Source: JAWKSY01 sp041402125
GTDB lineage: Bacteria > Planctomycetota > GCA-002687715 > DRQF01
DNA length: 64,000 bases
Reading direction: 5' to 3'
Assembly: GCA_041402125.1 (NCBI GenBank)
Contig: JAWKSY010000001.1
Location: forward strand, 310,001 to 374,000
In this document: positions 16,489-25,665 of the stretch, piece by piece
How the letters are laid out: each line of letters opens with the position of its first letter
Numbering within the stretch: the stretch's first letter is position 1
The notes under the pieces: generated by a model
Told to the model about the DNA's origin: nothing
What the model saw: the letters and a program-made list of their open reading frames with translations, nothing else
The model's database searches: none
Program-made: the position numbers and the translations under genes

Positions 16489-16565
16489 TGAATAAAAGGG
16501 GTCAGACCCCCTTTATTCAAGAAGGGCTCCTTCATGAATAAAGGGGGTCTGACCCCTTCTATTCA
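16489..16565. repeat. Nested palindromic repeat element, site B
   Basis: Two 31-nt arms (16489-16519 and 16535-16565) are inverted copies with one mismatch, and each is itself a near-perfect palindrome with outer arms TGAATAAA / TTTATTCA around a GGGGTC-A-GACCCC core. The spacer is 15 nt. The element fills much of the tatA-murA gap and ends exactly at the murA stop codon. It has the same two-level architecture as sites A, C and D but different outer arms and core. Confidence 0.9.
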
Positions 16566-17873
16566 TCAGGCGGGGAGGCGCTCGATGTCGGCGCCGAGGG
16601 CCCGGAGGCGTTCGTCGATGCGAGCGTAACCGCGGTCGATCTGGCGGATGTTGTGGATGATGCTCGTGCCGTCGGCGCAGAGGGCGGCGATGAGGATCGC
16701 CATGCCGGCGCGGATGTCCGGGCTCGAGATCGTCGCGCCGTGCAGGGCCGACGGCCCCACCACCACCGCGCGGTGGGGATCGCAGAGCACGATCTTGGCG
16801 CCCATCCCCACGAGGCGATCGACGAAGAACATGCGGCTCTCGAAGAGCTTCTCGTGCATCAGGATCGTGCCGCGGGCCTGGGTCGCGACGACGAGGGCGA
16901 TCGAGAGCAGATCCGCCGGGAAGCCGGGCCAGGGGGCGTCGTCGACCTTGGCGATCGCGTCGTGGACGTCGCTGGCGATGACGAGCTCCTGCCCTCCCGG
17001 GACGAGCAAGCGCTGGCCCTCGATCTCGGTGTGGATGCCGAGGCGGCGGAAGACCATCCCGATCATGCGGAGGTCGTCGGCCCGGACGGGCTCCACGACG
17101 AGCTCCCCGCCCGTCACCGCCGCGAGGCCGATGAGCGAGCCGATCTCGATGTGATCCGGTCCGATCTCGTGCTCGGCCCCGAGGAGCTCCGGGCGACCCT
17201 CGACCTCGAGGAGGTTGGTCCCGATGCCGCGGATCTCGGCGCCCATCGCGTTCAGCAGCCGGCAGACCCCCTGCACGTGGGGCTCGGACGCGGCGTTGGC
17301 GATGCGGGTCGTGCCCTCGGCGACGGCGGCGGCCATGACCGCGTTCTCCGTCGCCATGACGCTCGCCTCGTCGAGGAAGACGTCCGTGCCCTGGAAGGGG
17401 CCGTCGAGCGTCATCGCGTACTCGGCGTCGCCGACCTGGATCTTGGCCCCGAGGGCCCGCAGGGCGAGAAGATGGGTGTCGACGCGACGGCGACCGATCT
17501 TGTCGCCGCCGGGCCGCGGGAGCCGGCAGCGCCCGAGGCGCGCCAGGAGCGGGGCGGAGAAGAGAAAGCTCCCGCGGATCGCCGCGGCGAGCGCGGGATC
17601 GGGGGCGTCCTGGTGGAGGCGCTCGGCGTTGATGGTGACGCGCTCGCGGTCGCCGTTGCGACCGATCTCCGCCCCGAGGCTCGCCGCCGCGTCGAGCATC
17701 ACCTCGACGTCGAGGATGTCGGGGACGTTCCGCAGCGTCACCGTGCCGCGGCCGAGCAGCGCGGCCGCGACCGCGGGCAGGGCCTCGTTCTTGTTGCCGC
17801 TCGGGCGGAACCGACCCGTGATGGGCCGACCGCCGCGCACCCGGAACGCATCCTGGGCGACCGTCTCGCTCAT
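16566..17873 (-). CDS. murA: MurA-type UDP-GlcNAc 1-carboxyvinyltransferase with Asp at the catalytic Cys position
   Basis: 435 residues. The start ATG 17873 has GGAGGG 6 nt upstream. The N-terminal PSGNKNEALPAVAAALLGRG contains the conserved KNxxLP lysine. The active-site loop reads PGGDKIGRRRVDTHLLALRA, so the cysteine of PGGCxIGxRPVDxH is aspartate, the change known to confer fosfomycin insensitivity in mycobacterial and chlamydial MurA. GLAAVTGGELVVEPV and the C-terminal DRGYARIDERLRALGADIER complete the fold. The enzyme adds enolpyruvate to UDP-GlcNAc, the first committed step of peptidoglycan synthesis. A MurA-like paralogue with another role cannot be excluded. Downstream genes are tatA and mobA. 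Confidence 0.88.
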   Translation of the reverse strand: MSETVAQDAFRVRGGRPITGRFRPSGNKNEALPAVAAALLGRGTVTLRNVPDILDVEVMLDAAASLGAEIGRNGDRERVTINAERLHQDAPDPALAAAIRGSFLFSAPLLARLGRCRLPRPGGDKIGRRRVDTHLLALRALGAKIQVGDAEYAMTLDGPFQGTDVFLDEASVMATENAVMAAAVAEGTTRIANAASEPHVQGVCRLLNAMGAEIRGIGTNLLEVEGRPELLGAEHEIGPDHIEIGSLIGLAAVTGGELVVEPVRADDLRMIGMVFRRLGIHTEIEGQRLLVPGGQELVIASDVHDAIAKVDDAPWPGFPADLLSIALVVATQARGTILMHEKLFESRMFFVDRLVGMGAKIVLCDPHRAVVVGPSALHGATISSPDIRAGMAILIAALCADGTSIIHNIRQIDRGYARIDERLRALGADIERLPA

Positions 17874-18004
17874 GGCTTTCCCTCCGCGCCCCCAATGTAA
17901 CCGAGGGCGCGGACCAGTCACCGGGTGACCGGGAATCTGCTTCGCGCGTCGCGACGAGCCGCTATCCTGCGAGCGGCCGCTCTCCTCGCTCGCCGGATGA
18001 CCCC

Positions 18005-18705
18005 ATGCTGCTGCGCCTCGATCCGTCCTCGCTCGCCGCCGCCTACCGCGACGCCGAGCCCTTCCCCCACGCCGTGCTCGACGGGCTCTTCGAGGACGCC
18101 GAACTGGACCGCGTGCTGGCCGCCTTCCCCGACGGCGAGTCCGCCTACTGGCGCCGCTTCGACAACTCCGACGAGCGGAAGCTCGGCTACGAGTACACGA
18201 TGCCCCTGCCCTTCGAGATGCACGCCTTCCTCTACCAGATGAGCTCGCCCCAGATGCTGCTCTTCCTGGAGGAGCTCACCGACATCCGCGGCCTGATCCC
18301 GGATCCCTACTTCGGCGGCGGCGGCCCCCACCGGATCGAGCGCGGGGGCTTCTTGAAGGTCCACACCGACTTCAACGTCCACCCGAAGCTCGGCCTCGAC
18401 CGCCGGCTCAACGTCCTCGTCTACCTGAACCGCGACTGGCGGGACGACTGGGGCGGCCACCTCGAGCTCTGGGACGAGGGCCTTCTTCCTGCTGCGTTCG
18501 GCGCGTGCGCCCCGATCAAACTGCACCGTCGTCTCAGGCACCGACAGAACGCTTCCTGGCACGGCCACCCGGAGCCCCTTGCCCGCTCCGGAGGACCATG
18601 GAGTCGCCGCTCGGTCTCGTTCTACTACTACACCGCCGGTCGGCCGGAAAGGAGCGCGCGGCGCCCCACGCCACGATCTTCCGCCCCACCCCGCCGGCCA
18701 CCTGA
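18005..18705 (+). pseudogene. 2OG-Fe(II) oxygenase, prolyl-hydroxylase type, frameshifted
   Basis: The frame from ATG 18005 reads clearly to about 18480: FPHAVLDGLFEDAELDRVL at the start, then the iron-binding HTDFNVHPK and LNVLVYLNRDWRDDWGGHLE. It then shifts: the expected continuation (CVRRVRP, then F-N-C-T-V-V, then SWHGHPEPL, then SVSFYYYTAGRPE, then HATIFRPTPPAT and a stop at 18703-18705) is spread over different frames within 200 bp. All parts of a full-length enzyme are present, including the second iron histidine in HGHP, so at least three small indels rather than decay explain the break. Similar enzymes hydroxylate protein or small-molecule substrates. The substrate is unknown. Confidence 0.8.
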
Positions 18706-18726
18706 CGAGCCCTCCCTGCCCGAAGA

Positions 18727-18756
18727 CGCCCCGATCGACCGAGGTCGACCGGGGCG
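18727..18756. terminator. Intrinsic terminator between the oxygenase gene and sucD
   Basis: A 13-bp stem with one mismatch (18727-18739 with 18744-18756, 4-nt loop) lies between convergent genes. On the minus strand it is followed by TCTTCG, so it probably ends the sucCD transcript. Confidence 0.65.
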
Positions 18757-18784
18757 CTCTCTGAGCGGACCGGATCCTGGAGGA

Positions 18785-19652
18785 TCAGCCCATGGCGGCG
18801 ATGAGGGCTTCGCCATGTCGGCCGGGCTCACCGCGACGGCACGCCCGCGCGCTCGAGCGCCTTGATCTTGTCCGAGGCTCGCCCGGGAGCCGCCGGAGAT
18901 GATCGCGCCGGCGTGACCCATGCGCTTGCCGGGGGCGCCGTCTGACCGGCGATGAAGGCTGCGACCGGCTTCTTCATGTTCGCCTTGATCCACTCGGCGG
19001 CCTCCTCCTCGGCCGTTCCGCTGATCTTCCCATCACGATCACGGCCTCGGTGCCGGGATCCGCTGAAGAGCTCGAGGCGTCGATGAAGTCTGTGCCGTTG
19101 ATCGGATCGCCGCCGATGCCGATGCAGGTCGACTGGCCGTGGCCGAGGCTCGAGAGCTGCCAGACCGCCTCGTAGGTGAGGGTGCCGCTGCGCGACAGGA
19201 CGCCGATCTTGCCCGGCTTGTGGATGTAGCCGGGCATGATGCCGATCTTGCACTCGCCCGCAGCGTGATCACGCCCGGGCAGTTCGGCCCGATGAGGTGC
19301 ATGTCCGAAGCCCTTCATCGCCGCGCGCACGCGCGCCATGTCCATCACGAGGGATGCCCTCGGTGATCGCGACCGCGAGGCGGAGCCCCGCGTCCATGGC
19401 CTCGATGATGGCCTCGCCCGCGAAGGGCGGCGGCACGTAGATGACGGTGGCGTCGGCGCCGGTGGCCTCGACCGCCTCGCGGACGGTGTCGAAGACCCGG
19501 ACGCCGCAGCACTCCTGCCCGCCGCGGCCTGGGAGCGTGACGCCGCCCACGATCTTCGTGCCGTACTCGATCATCTGTCCAGTAAAGGTGCCGGCGGAAC
19601 CGGTGATGCTCCTGACGATGACCTTGGTGTTCTTGTCGACGAGAACGCTCAT
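18785..19652 (-). pseudogene. sucD: Succinyl-CoA ligase alpha subunit, frameshifted
   Basis: ATG 19652 is preceded by GAGGAGGAATTGAA and overlaps the sucC stop. The N-terminus is textbook SucD: SVLVDKNTKVIVRSITGSAG, then TFTGQMIEYGTKIVGGVTLP, ATVIYVPPPFAGEAIIEAMD and the start of the AVAITEGIP block. From about 19350 on, the conserved sequence (LIGPNCPGVI, IMPGYIHKPGKIGVLSRSGT, GQSTCIGIGGDPINGT, VTHAGAIISGG-type motifs) continues but jumps between all three frames. The expected C-terminus IGEALIAAMG and stop are at 18785. The phosphohistidine loop falls in a region of shifted frame. With sucC it makes the TCA-cycle enzyme that produces ATP/GTP from succinyl-CoA. Indels, not amino-acid decay, break it. 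Confidence 0.88.
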
Positions 19653-20829
19653 TTCAATTCCTCCTCGCTCATGAGCATCAGGGAGACGATCTTGTTCGCG
19701 GGCGTCGGCCATGTCGGTGGCCGTCGCATCGGCAGACCGAGTCCTCGAGGATCTTGCGACCCTCCTCGACCTCGGTGCCCTCGAGGCGCACGACCAGCGG
19801 CACCCCGAGCTCGACCTCCTGGACCGCCTGGCAGATGCCCTTCGCGAGCGTCGTGCAGCGGAGGATGCCGCCGAAGATGTTGATGAGGATCCCCTTCACG
19901 TTCGGATCGCGGAGGATGATCTTGAAGGCGTGCGCGACCTGCTGGGCGTTGGCGCCGCCGCCGACGTCGAGGAAGTTCGCGGGCTGACCGCCGTGGTGCT
20001 TGATGATGTCCATCGTCGACATCGCCAGACCGGCGCCGTTGACGAGGCAGCCGATGTTGCCGTCGAGCGTGATGTAGCTCAGGCCCGCGTCGGAGGCCTC
20101 GACCTCGGAGGGATCCTCCTCGTCGAGGTCGCGCAGCTCGACGATCTCCGGGTGCCGGAAGAGCGCGTTGCTGTCGAAGTTCATCTTGGCGTCGAGGCGA
20201 TGAGGTCACCGCCCTTCGTGACGACGAGCGGGTTGATCTCGGCGAGCGAGCAGTCCTTCGCGATGAAGGCCTTCGCGAGCGCCTGCAGGAACTTGATCGC
20301 CTTGTTGTGGAGCTCGGCGGGGATCCCGATCGCCTTCGCGAGGCGGCGGGCCTGGTAGTCGCGGAGACCTGCCCAGGGCCGATCGGCCTTGAGGATCTTC
20401 TCGGGCGTGGGCCGCGACCTCGATGTCCATGCCGCCCTCGCTGGACGCCATCATCACCGGCGCTGGTAGGCGCGATCCATCGATGCCGATGTAGCTGGCG
20501 ATGTCGCTGCCCATCTCGACCAGCACCTTCTGACTGGCTGCCCTTCGGGCCGGTCTGATGGGTGACGAGCGGCTTCGACATGATGAGGCGCGCGGCTCGG
20601 CCTCGTCCGCGCTGCGGACGAGCTTGACGCCGCCGCCCTTGCCGCGACCACCGGCGTGGATCTGGGCCTTCACGAGCTGGATGGGGGTCCTGAGCTTGTC
20701 GAAGGCCGCCCGGGCTCGCCGGCGTGGCGCACACGATCGACCGGGAACGACGCCGAAGTCCTTCAGGACCCGCTTCGCCTGGAACTCATGAATGTTCGCA
20801 ACTGTTTCCGTTTTATTCTTACGGAGCAT
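19649..20829 (-). pseudogene. sucC: Succinyl-CoA ligase beta subunit, frameshifted
   Basis: The gene reads NIHEFQAKRVLKDFGVVPG near the start and ends VSLMLMSEEELK, with its TGA overlapping the sucD ATG. A long intact piece (about 19680-20184) carries LSYITLDGNIGCLVNGAGLA, FLDVGGGANAQQV and ILINIFGGILRC, all SucC hallmarks. The ATP-grasp half (QLVKAQIHAGGRGKGGGVKL, ASSEGGMDIEV, SLAEINPLVV-type) is present but split over frames at several points. The start is uncertain: ATG 20829 adds about 11 residues not usual in SucC, so another indel may hide the true start near the NIHEFQ motif. A GTTAGAGT -10-like box lies 46 nt upstream of 20829. Confidence 0.88.
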
Positions 20830-20874
20830 GCGGCGGGTTCCGGCGTCCGACGCCGGCCGGGTCGGCCGGGTTGC

Positions 20875-20882
20875 ACTCTAAC
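20875..20882 (-). promoter_or_regulatory. Putative -10 element before sucC
   Basis: Minus-strand GTTAGAGT, the same octamer as in the secA promoter, 46 nt before the sucC start. A convincing -35 box is not seen, and this part of the sequence contains indels. Confidence 0.4.
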
Positions 20883-21024
20883 CAGCGCCCCGACGCGAAA
20901 CGAGGCGATCGGCGGCCCTGGCCGGAGATCCCACGTCCCATCTGCCTGGGGTCGCGAGCCTGTGGTACAGGCCGTCTCGAGATCGCGGCGCCGCCGGCGC
21001 GCTCTTGTCGAAAGGACCCGGACC

Positions 21025-22205
21025 ATGATGACGCGTGCGTTGGTGGCCCTGCTGTCCTCGCGCTGGGAGCCCCGGTACTCCGGGCCCAGGACGAGACGAA
21101 GCCGGACTCCCGCTCCCTGAAGGAGAAGGTCGATCTTGGTCGCCGACTGGAACGAGAGGACGACGATGTTCCGCACCGCGGCGCGGGAAGCACAACCTGA
21201 GAAGCGGAAGTGGCGAGGCGCCCAAGGCCCCCGAGCCGGGTCCTGCGCGAAGGCTCCGCGAGACGATCGCCGGCCACGAGGGCGAGGCCGCCGCGATCCC
21301 GGCGCTCGAACTCGTCATGGCCATCGCTCCGGGCGACGACGCCCGCTGGGCGCAGGCGACGCTGCTCGAGAAACACCGCGCCGACGCGGGCGCGATGACC
21401 CGGCTCGCGCGCAAGCTCTCGCGCGACTTCGGGGCGGACGCGGCCGAGGTCATGACCTCCCTGACCAGGCACGCCGACGAGACCGTCGCCCTCTGGGCGA
21501 CCTACGGTCGCTTCTCGCAGCTCAAGTCGACGCTGGGCGTCGGCCGCTACCTGAGCGGCCAGGGCGAGGACGTCCGCAAGCGCTACATCGAGTCCTACGG
21601 CGCCGACGCGGTCACCCAGGCGATGTCCGCCGCCGCCGATCCGAGCACCCTCGAGACGGCCATGCCGCCAGACCCTCGAGAAGTCGATGCCGGCGGCCCG
21701 ATCACCGACCTCACCGCGACCGCATGTGCCGCCGCTGCCGGCGAGATCTTCGAGGAAGAACTCGATCGGCAAGGTCGCGCCCGACATCAAGGGCGTCGAC
21801 GTCGACGGCACCGAGTTCTCGCTCTCCGACTATCGAGGCAAGGTCGTCTTCCTCGACTTCTGGGGGCACGGTAGGGCCTGCCAAGACACCAACAGCAACG
21901 TCGAAGACCTATGAGAACTCCCCCTTCGCGCTCATCGGCGTCAACTCCGATTGGCACCATAGACTCAAGAAGAAGAACGCCGAGGAGGGCATCACCTGCG
22001 CTGTTCTGGTGCGGCACTGACGGCACGCGCGGAGCGATCCCGACGGCCTGAACGTCTCCGGCTGGCCGACGATCCGCATCGGATCGACCCACGAAGGCCA
22101 TCCGCCAGCAAGAACGTCCGCGGCGAGGCGCTCGACGCGGCGCTGGCGGAGCTGATCGCGGAGGCGGGAGGCGGCGCAGAAGAAGGTGGATCGAGCCGGG
22201 GTTGA
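21025..22205 (+). pseudogene. Exported thioredoxin-like (TlpA-type) protein, frameshifted
   Basis: A signal peptide starts at ATG 21025 (MMTRALVALL, continuing in the next frame as APVLRAQDETKPDSRSL). A helical region of about 200 residues follows (IPALELVMAIAPGDDARWAQ, RADAGAMTRLARKLSRDFGA). The C-terminal domain is TlpA/thioredoxin-like: KVAPDIKGVDVDGTEFSLSD, YRGKVVFLDFWGH, FALIGVNSD, GWPTIRI-type cis-Pro block and a terminal NVRGEALDAALAELIAEAG, stop 22203-22205. The redox motif region (about 21866-21885) is garbled by indels, so a CxxC (or another) active site cannot be read. At least five frame changes are needed to read the gene through. Confidence 0.78.
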
Positions 22206-22290
22206 GCGGCGTCCGGTAGCGATATCGGTTGTAGAGAGCGGTGGGGCCGGGGGCCTCCGCCGCTCTCTCGTCGGTGAACGCCATTGTAGC

Positions 22291-22402
22291 GAGATGCATC
22301 ACACGGTGCCAGGCACCCGATGTGCATCCCCGGGTTCGATGGCGCTTGAAGCGAGTTGGCAGGTGGATGCACATCGGGTGCCTGGCACCGTACGTGCATC
22401 TC
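22291..22402. repeat. Nested palindromic repeat element, site C
   Basis: Inverted arms at 22291-22329 and 22365-22402 match almost completely (one small indel region). Each arm has the form GATGCAC-GTACGGTGCC-AGGCACCCGATGTGCATC when idealised and is itself imperfectly palindromic. The element lies between the convergent thioredoxin-like gene and pyk. It shares outer arms with site D and core with site E. Confidence 0.9.
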
Positions 22403-22420
22403 GACCGGTGGATGTCGGAT

Positions 22421-22464
22421 GAAATGAGCGGTGGGGCGCGGCGCCCCAAGTAATCGCTCATTTC
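22421..22464. terminator. Long hairpin at the pyk 3' end
   Basis: Outer stem GAAATGAGCG with CGCTCATTTC (22421-22430 / 22455-22464) and inner stem TGGGGCGC with GCGCCCCA. It overlaps the deduced pyk stop codon and could be a terminator or a further palindromic repeat next to site C. Confidence 0.5.
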
Positions 22465-23982
22465 GATAGCCCCAGCCGCGTAGAGCCGTTTGAACTGCGC
22501 GATGACGGCCTTGTCGTCGGTGATGTCGACGACGCCGGTGCGGTGGATCTTGATGGTGTTGGTGCCGCCGCCGAGGATGTTCGAGCCGGTGATCAGGACG
22601 GAGAGCTCGCCGGGGGCGGCGAGCTCGTTCTCGAGCATGTGCTTCTCGGCCTTGAAGTAGAGCTCGTCGATGCTCTTCGCTTCCTTCATCAGCACGGGCG
22701 AGACGCCCCAGCACAAGGCGAGCCGGCGGTAGGCCGTCTCGGTGAAGGTGCAGCCGAGGATCGCGGTGCGCGGACGGGCGAAGGAGATCTTGAAGCAGGT
22801 CCGGCCGGAGGAGCTGAAGGCGACGAGCAGCTTCGACTTCAGCTCGCGCGCCGCGGTGGCGGCCGCGTGCACCGTGGCGTCCGCGACGTCGTTGCCGTGA
22901 TCGAGGTCGAGCTCGCGCATGGCGCGCTCGTAGATCTGCGAGGCCTCGGTGTGGAGCGCGATCTTGTTCATCGCGCGGACCGCCTGGACGGGGTGCTTGC
23001 CGACCGCGGTCTCGCCCGAGAGCATCACCGCGTCGGTGCCGTCGAGGATGGCGTTCGCGACGTCGGACGACTCCGCGCGGGTCGGCCGGGGGTTCTCGAT
23101 CATGCTCTCCAGCATCTGCGTCGCGGTGATGCAGATGCGCCCGCGCTCCCGCGCGGCGGAGATGATGTCCTTCTGCATGACCGGGAGCTGCTCGCTCGGC
23201 ACCTCGACGCCGAGATCGCCGCGGGCGACCATGATGCCCTCGGCCGCGTCGAGGATGTCCCGCAGGTTCTCGACCGCCTCCGGCTTCTCGATCTTGGCGA
23301 TGATGGCCGGCTCGTAGCCGAGCTTGCGGACGTAGGCGCGGAGCTCGCGGACGTCGTCGGCCTTCCGGACGAAGGAGAGCGCGACGAAGTCGACGCCCTG
23401 CTGGAGCCCGAACTCGAGGTCGCGGCGGTCCTTCGGGGTGAGGGCGGGCGCCGAGACCTTCACGCCGGGCAGGTTGATGCCCTTGTTCGAGCGCAGGATG
23501 CCGCCGCAGACCACCTCGCAGTGGAGCCGGGTCTCGTCCTTCTCCTTGCAGACGATCTCGAGGTTGCCGTCGTCGAGGAGGACGTGGTCGCCGACCTGGA
23601 CGTCGCCGACCAGGTGCTTGTAGGTGGTCGAGATGATCCCGGGCTCGGAGTACTTCGCGTCGTGGTCGACGACGACGGTGTCACCCGTCTCGAGGAGCAC
23701 GGGGCGGTCGTCCTTGAGCGGACCGGTCCGGATCTTCGGCCCCTGGAGGTCCTGCACGATCGCCACCGGCACGCCGAGGCGCTTCGCGACGCGGCGGATG
23801 CGGGTGATCCGGCGTGCGTGTTCCTCGTGTTCGCCGTGTGAGAAGTTGAGACGGAAGGCGTTCGCCCCCGCCTCGACCAGCGCCTCGATCATCCGCTCCG
23901 AGCTGGAGGCGGGGCCCAGGGTCGCGAGGATGCGCGTTTTCGCCTGAAAGGACGGGTGCGCCCACCCATTCGACGTCATCAT
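22458..23982 (-). CDS. pyk: Pyruvate kinase (3' end disturbed by a one-base indel)
   Basis: About 507 residues. Typical blocks: RILATLGPASSS, AFRLNFSHGEHEEH, VAIVQDLQGPKIRTG, the active-site FVALSFVRKADDV and IIAKIEKPEAVENL, GIMVARGDLGVEVPSEQLP, ITATQMLESMIENPRPTRAE and DAVMLSGETAVGKHPV; a C-terminal domain follows. It makes pyruvate and ATP from PEP. As written, the frame runs about 225 codons past the natural end, through repeat site C and antisense to the neighbouring gene. Removing one C from the CCCC run at 22470-22473 gives the ending LYAAGLSK and a TGA at 22458-22460, so the run-on is probably an indel artefact. Confidence 0.9.
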
Positions 23983-24048
23983 GTGCTCACTCTACCGGCG
24001 GCCATCCGCCCTTCAAGCGCTCGCGAACGCGGTCCGTGCGTCCGTCGA

Positions 24049-25182
24049 TCACGCGCCCTCGAGCTTGGCGCGGTTCTCGCGCCACCAGGTCTGGAGTTCG
24101 CGGATCTTGGCCAGGATCGCCCCGCGGTCGGAGCCGGATTCGATGCCGAGGTCGTTCTTCCCGGTGAGCTTCTCGAGCGCCTCGATGGCGCCGTCGAGGA
24201 TGAACTCGTTCTCGGACTTCAGCTTCTCGATGACGTGGGGGATCGTCCAGGTCGCCCCCATCTCGGCGAGGCTCGCGATGGCGGCGGTGACGACGTAGTC
24301 GCTCGGATCCTCCAGGGTGTCGACGAGCGCCTGCTCGCCCTTTCGGGTGCGGATCGGCGGGTCGACCTCCATGAACCAGATGGCGGCGGCGTAGCGCTCG
24401 TTGGCCTTGTCGGACTTGAGCTGCTCGATCTTCGCGTCGAGGGTCTTCTCGACCTCGGGCGAGAGCGGGGTGCCCTTGTCGGGCGCGGCCGCGGTCTCCG
24501 TCTCGGCGCTCCGGCGGAGGAGCCCCGAGCTGAGGGCCTCCACGTTTCCGATCCGGCCCTCGAGCAGCCGGAGCCGGTCGGCGATCCCCTCCTGGTCGGA
24601 GTGGAGCCGCTGGAGGTCCTCGACGAGGTTCTCGGAGAGAGCCCGGTCGAGCCGCCCGAACTCCGCCTCGAAGCGCTCCCGCATCGCCGCGAGGGCCTTC
24701 GCGTTCTCGGTCATCTCGCCGCGGATCTCCTTGATCCCGGCCTCCATGCTGTTGCGGAGCTGACGGACGGCGCCGGCGTTCTCGTCGACGGCCTGGACGA
24801 CGCGCGCGAGCTTGCCGACCGACCCGCCGGGAGCGGGGTTCTCGACGAGGTCGGACTCGATGATCCCGAGGCGGCTGCCGAGGTCACCGTCGAGCCCGGC
24901 GAGCCGCGATTCGAGATCGCCGACCCGCTGCTCCATCGTCTGACGCTCGCCGCGGCGCATGAGCTGATCGCCCCAGACGGCCATGATCCCCATGCCCATC
25001 GCGAGGCAGAGCATCATCCCGGCCACGACCATCCAGGTCCGCATCCCGACCGGAGCGACCTTCACCGGCTTGGGAGCGCACTCCTGGCAGTAGATCTTGC
25101 CGCCGTCGATGGTGATCTTGTTGGCCTTGATGTCCTGAAGCGGAATGCTCTCGTTGCACTCGTCGCAGAAGTAGATCTTCAT
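24049..25182 (-). CDS. Membrane protein with Zn-ribbon, coiled coil and HEAT-repeat domain
   Basis: 377 residues. The N-terminal zinc ribbon has two CxxC pairs (YFCDECNESI and IYCQECAPKP). One membrane helix follows (about residues 48-69, WMVVAGMMLCLAMGMGIMAV), then a long coiled coil (about 75-225, RVGDLESRLAGLDGDLGSRL). The C-terminal 130 residues are HEAT/armadillo-like helices (ALVDTLEDPSDYVVTAAIAS, HVIEKLKSENEFILDGAIEA) ending in WWRENRAKLEG. The ending resembles that of the lipoprotein encoded at 25666 (WWGTEKNRL), so the two may be related or work together. No enzymatic motif; probably a scaffold. A TATACT box lies about 84 nt before the start. Confidence 0.85.
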   Translation of the reverse strand: MKIYFCDECNESIPLQDIKANKITIDGGKIYCQECAPKPVKVAPVGMRTWMVVAGMMLCLAMGMGIMAVWGDQLMRRGERQTMEQRVGDLESRLAGLDGDLGSRLGIIESDLVENPAPGGSVGKLARVVQAVDENAGAVRQLRNSMEAGIKEIRGEMTENAKALAAMRERFEAEFGRLDRALSENLVEDLQRLHSDQEGIADRLRLLEGRIGNVEALSSGLLRRSAETETAAAPDKGTPLSPEVEKTLDAKIEQLKSDKANERYAAAIWFMEVDPPIRTRKGEQALVDTLEDPSDYVVTAAIASLAEMGATWTIPHVIEKLKSENEFILDGAIEALEKLTGKNDLGIESGSDRGAILAKIRELQTWWRENRAKLEGA

Positions 25183-25467
25183 CTCGGAGTCCCTGACCTC
25201 CCACGGCGCTCCAGTCGGCCGGCCCGCGGAGGCCGCCCGGCGCCCGTTCCGCTCCGTCGCGACCGAGTATACCGCCCGGCCGCGTGCCCACCGCCAAAAG
25301 TCGTTTCCGCCCCGTTCCTTCCTCCCGGAAGCCGGAATTCTCGAGCCGGAGCCCCAACGCGAACGGCGCCCCCGCCTGTCGACGGGACCGCCGTTCTTCT
25401 CGAATCGTCGCGAAGATTCCGCCCGGCGCCGGATTCGCGCCCCATCCTCGGGGTCGCGTCGTCCGGC

Positions 25468-25563
25468 TCAACCCCGTTCGCCGCGGACGGATTCCCAGAA
25501 ACAGTAGAGGACGACCACCGCCGAGAGGCCCCAGATGAGCCCCAGCCAGGTCCAGATTCCCAT
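25468..25563 (-). CDS. 31-residue membrane peptide
   Basis: A short frame starting at ATG 25563 with GGGGAT nearby upstream. It encodes MGIWTWLGLIWGLSAVVVLY then CFWESVRGERG, i.e. one tryptophan-rich membrane helix with a basic C-terminal end (positive-inside consistent). It lies between two HEAT-repeat protein genes on the same strand. No family is recognised; called on the helix and placement only. Confidence 0.5.
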   Translation of the reverse strand: MGIWTWLGLIWGLSAVVVLYCFWESVRGERG

Positions 25564-25665
25564 CGTCGATCCCCGCGAGTACAGCGGCGCGCGGTTCATC
25601 CGGCGCCATCATGCCATCCGAGCCGCGCCCCGATCAGGACGATCGGGAACGCGCGCGGGTCGGGG

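Noticed and set aside
18005..22205. True pseudogenisation of sucC, sucD, the oxygenase and the thioredoxin-like gene
   Set aside because: All parts remain conserved in alternating frames and the breaks cluster in one patch, so sequence error is more likely than gene death. They are typed as pseudogene only because the frames are broken as given.
21787..22457. The long C-terminal extension of pyruvate kinase
   Set aside because: It crosses a palindromic repeat and is antisense to a conserved thioredoxin-like gene; a one-base correction gives a normal end.
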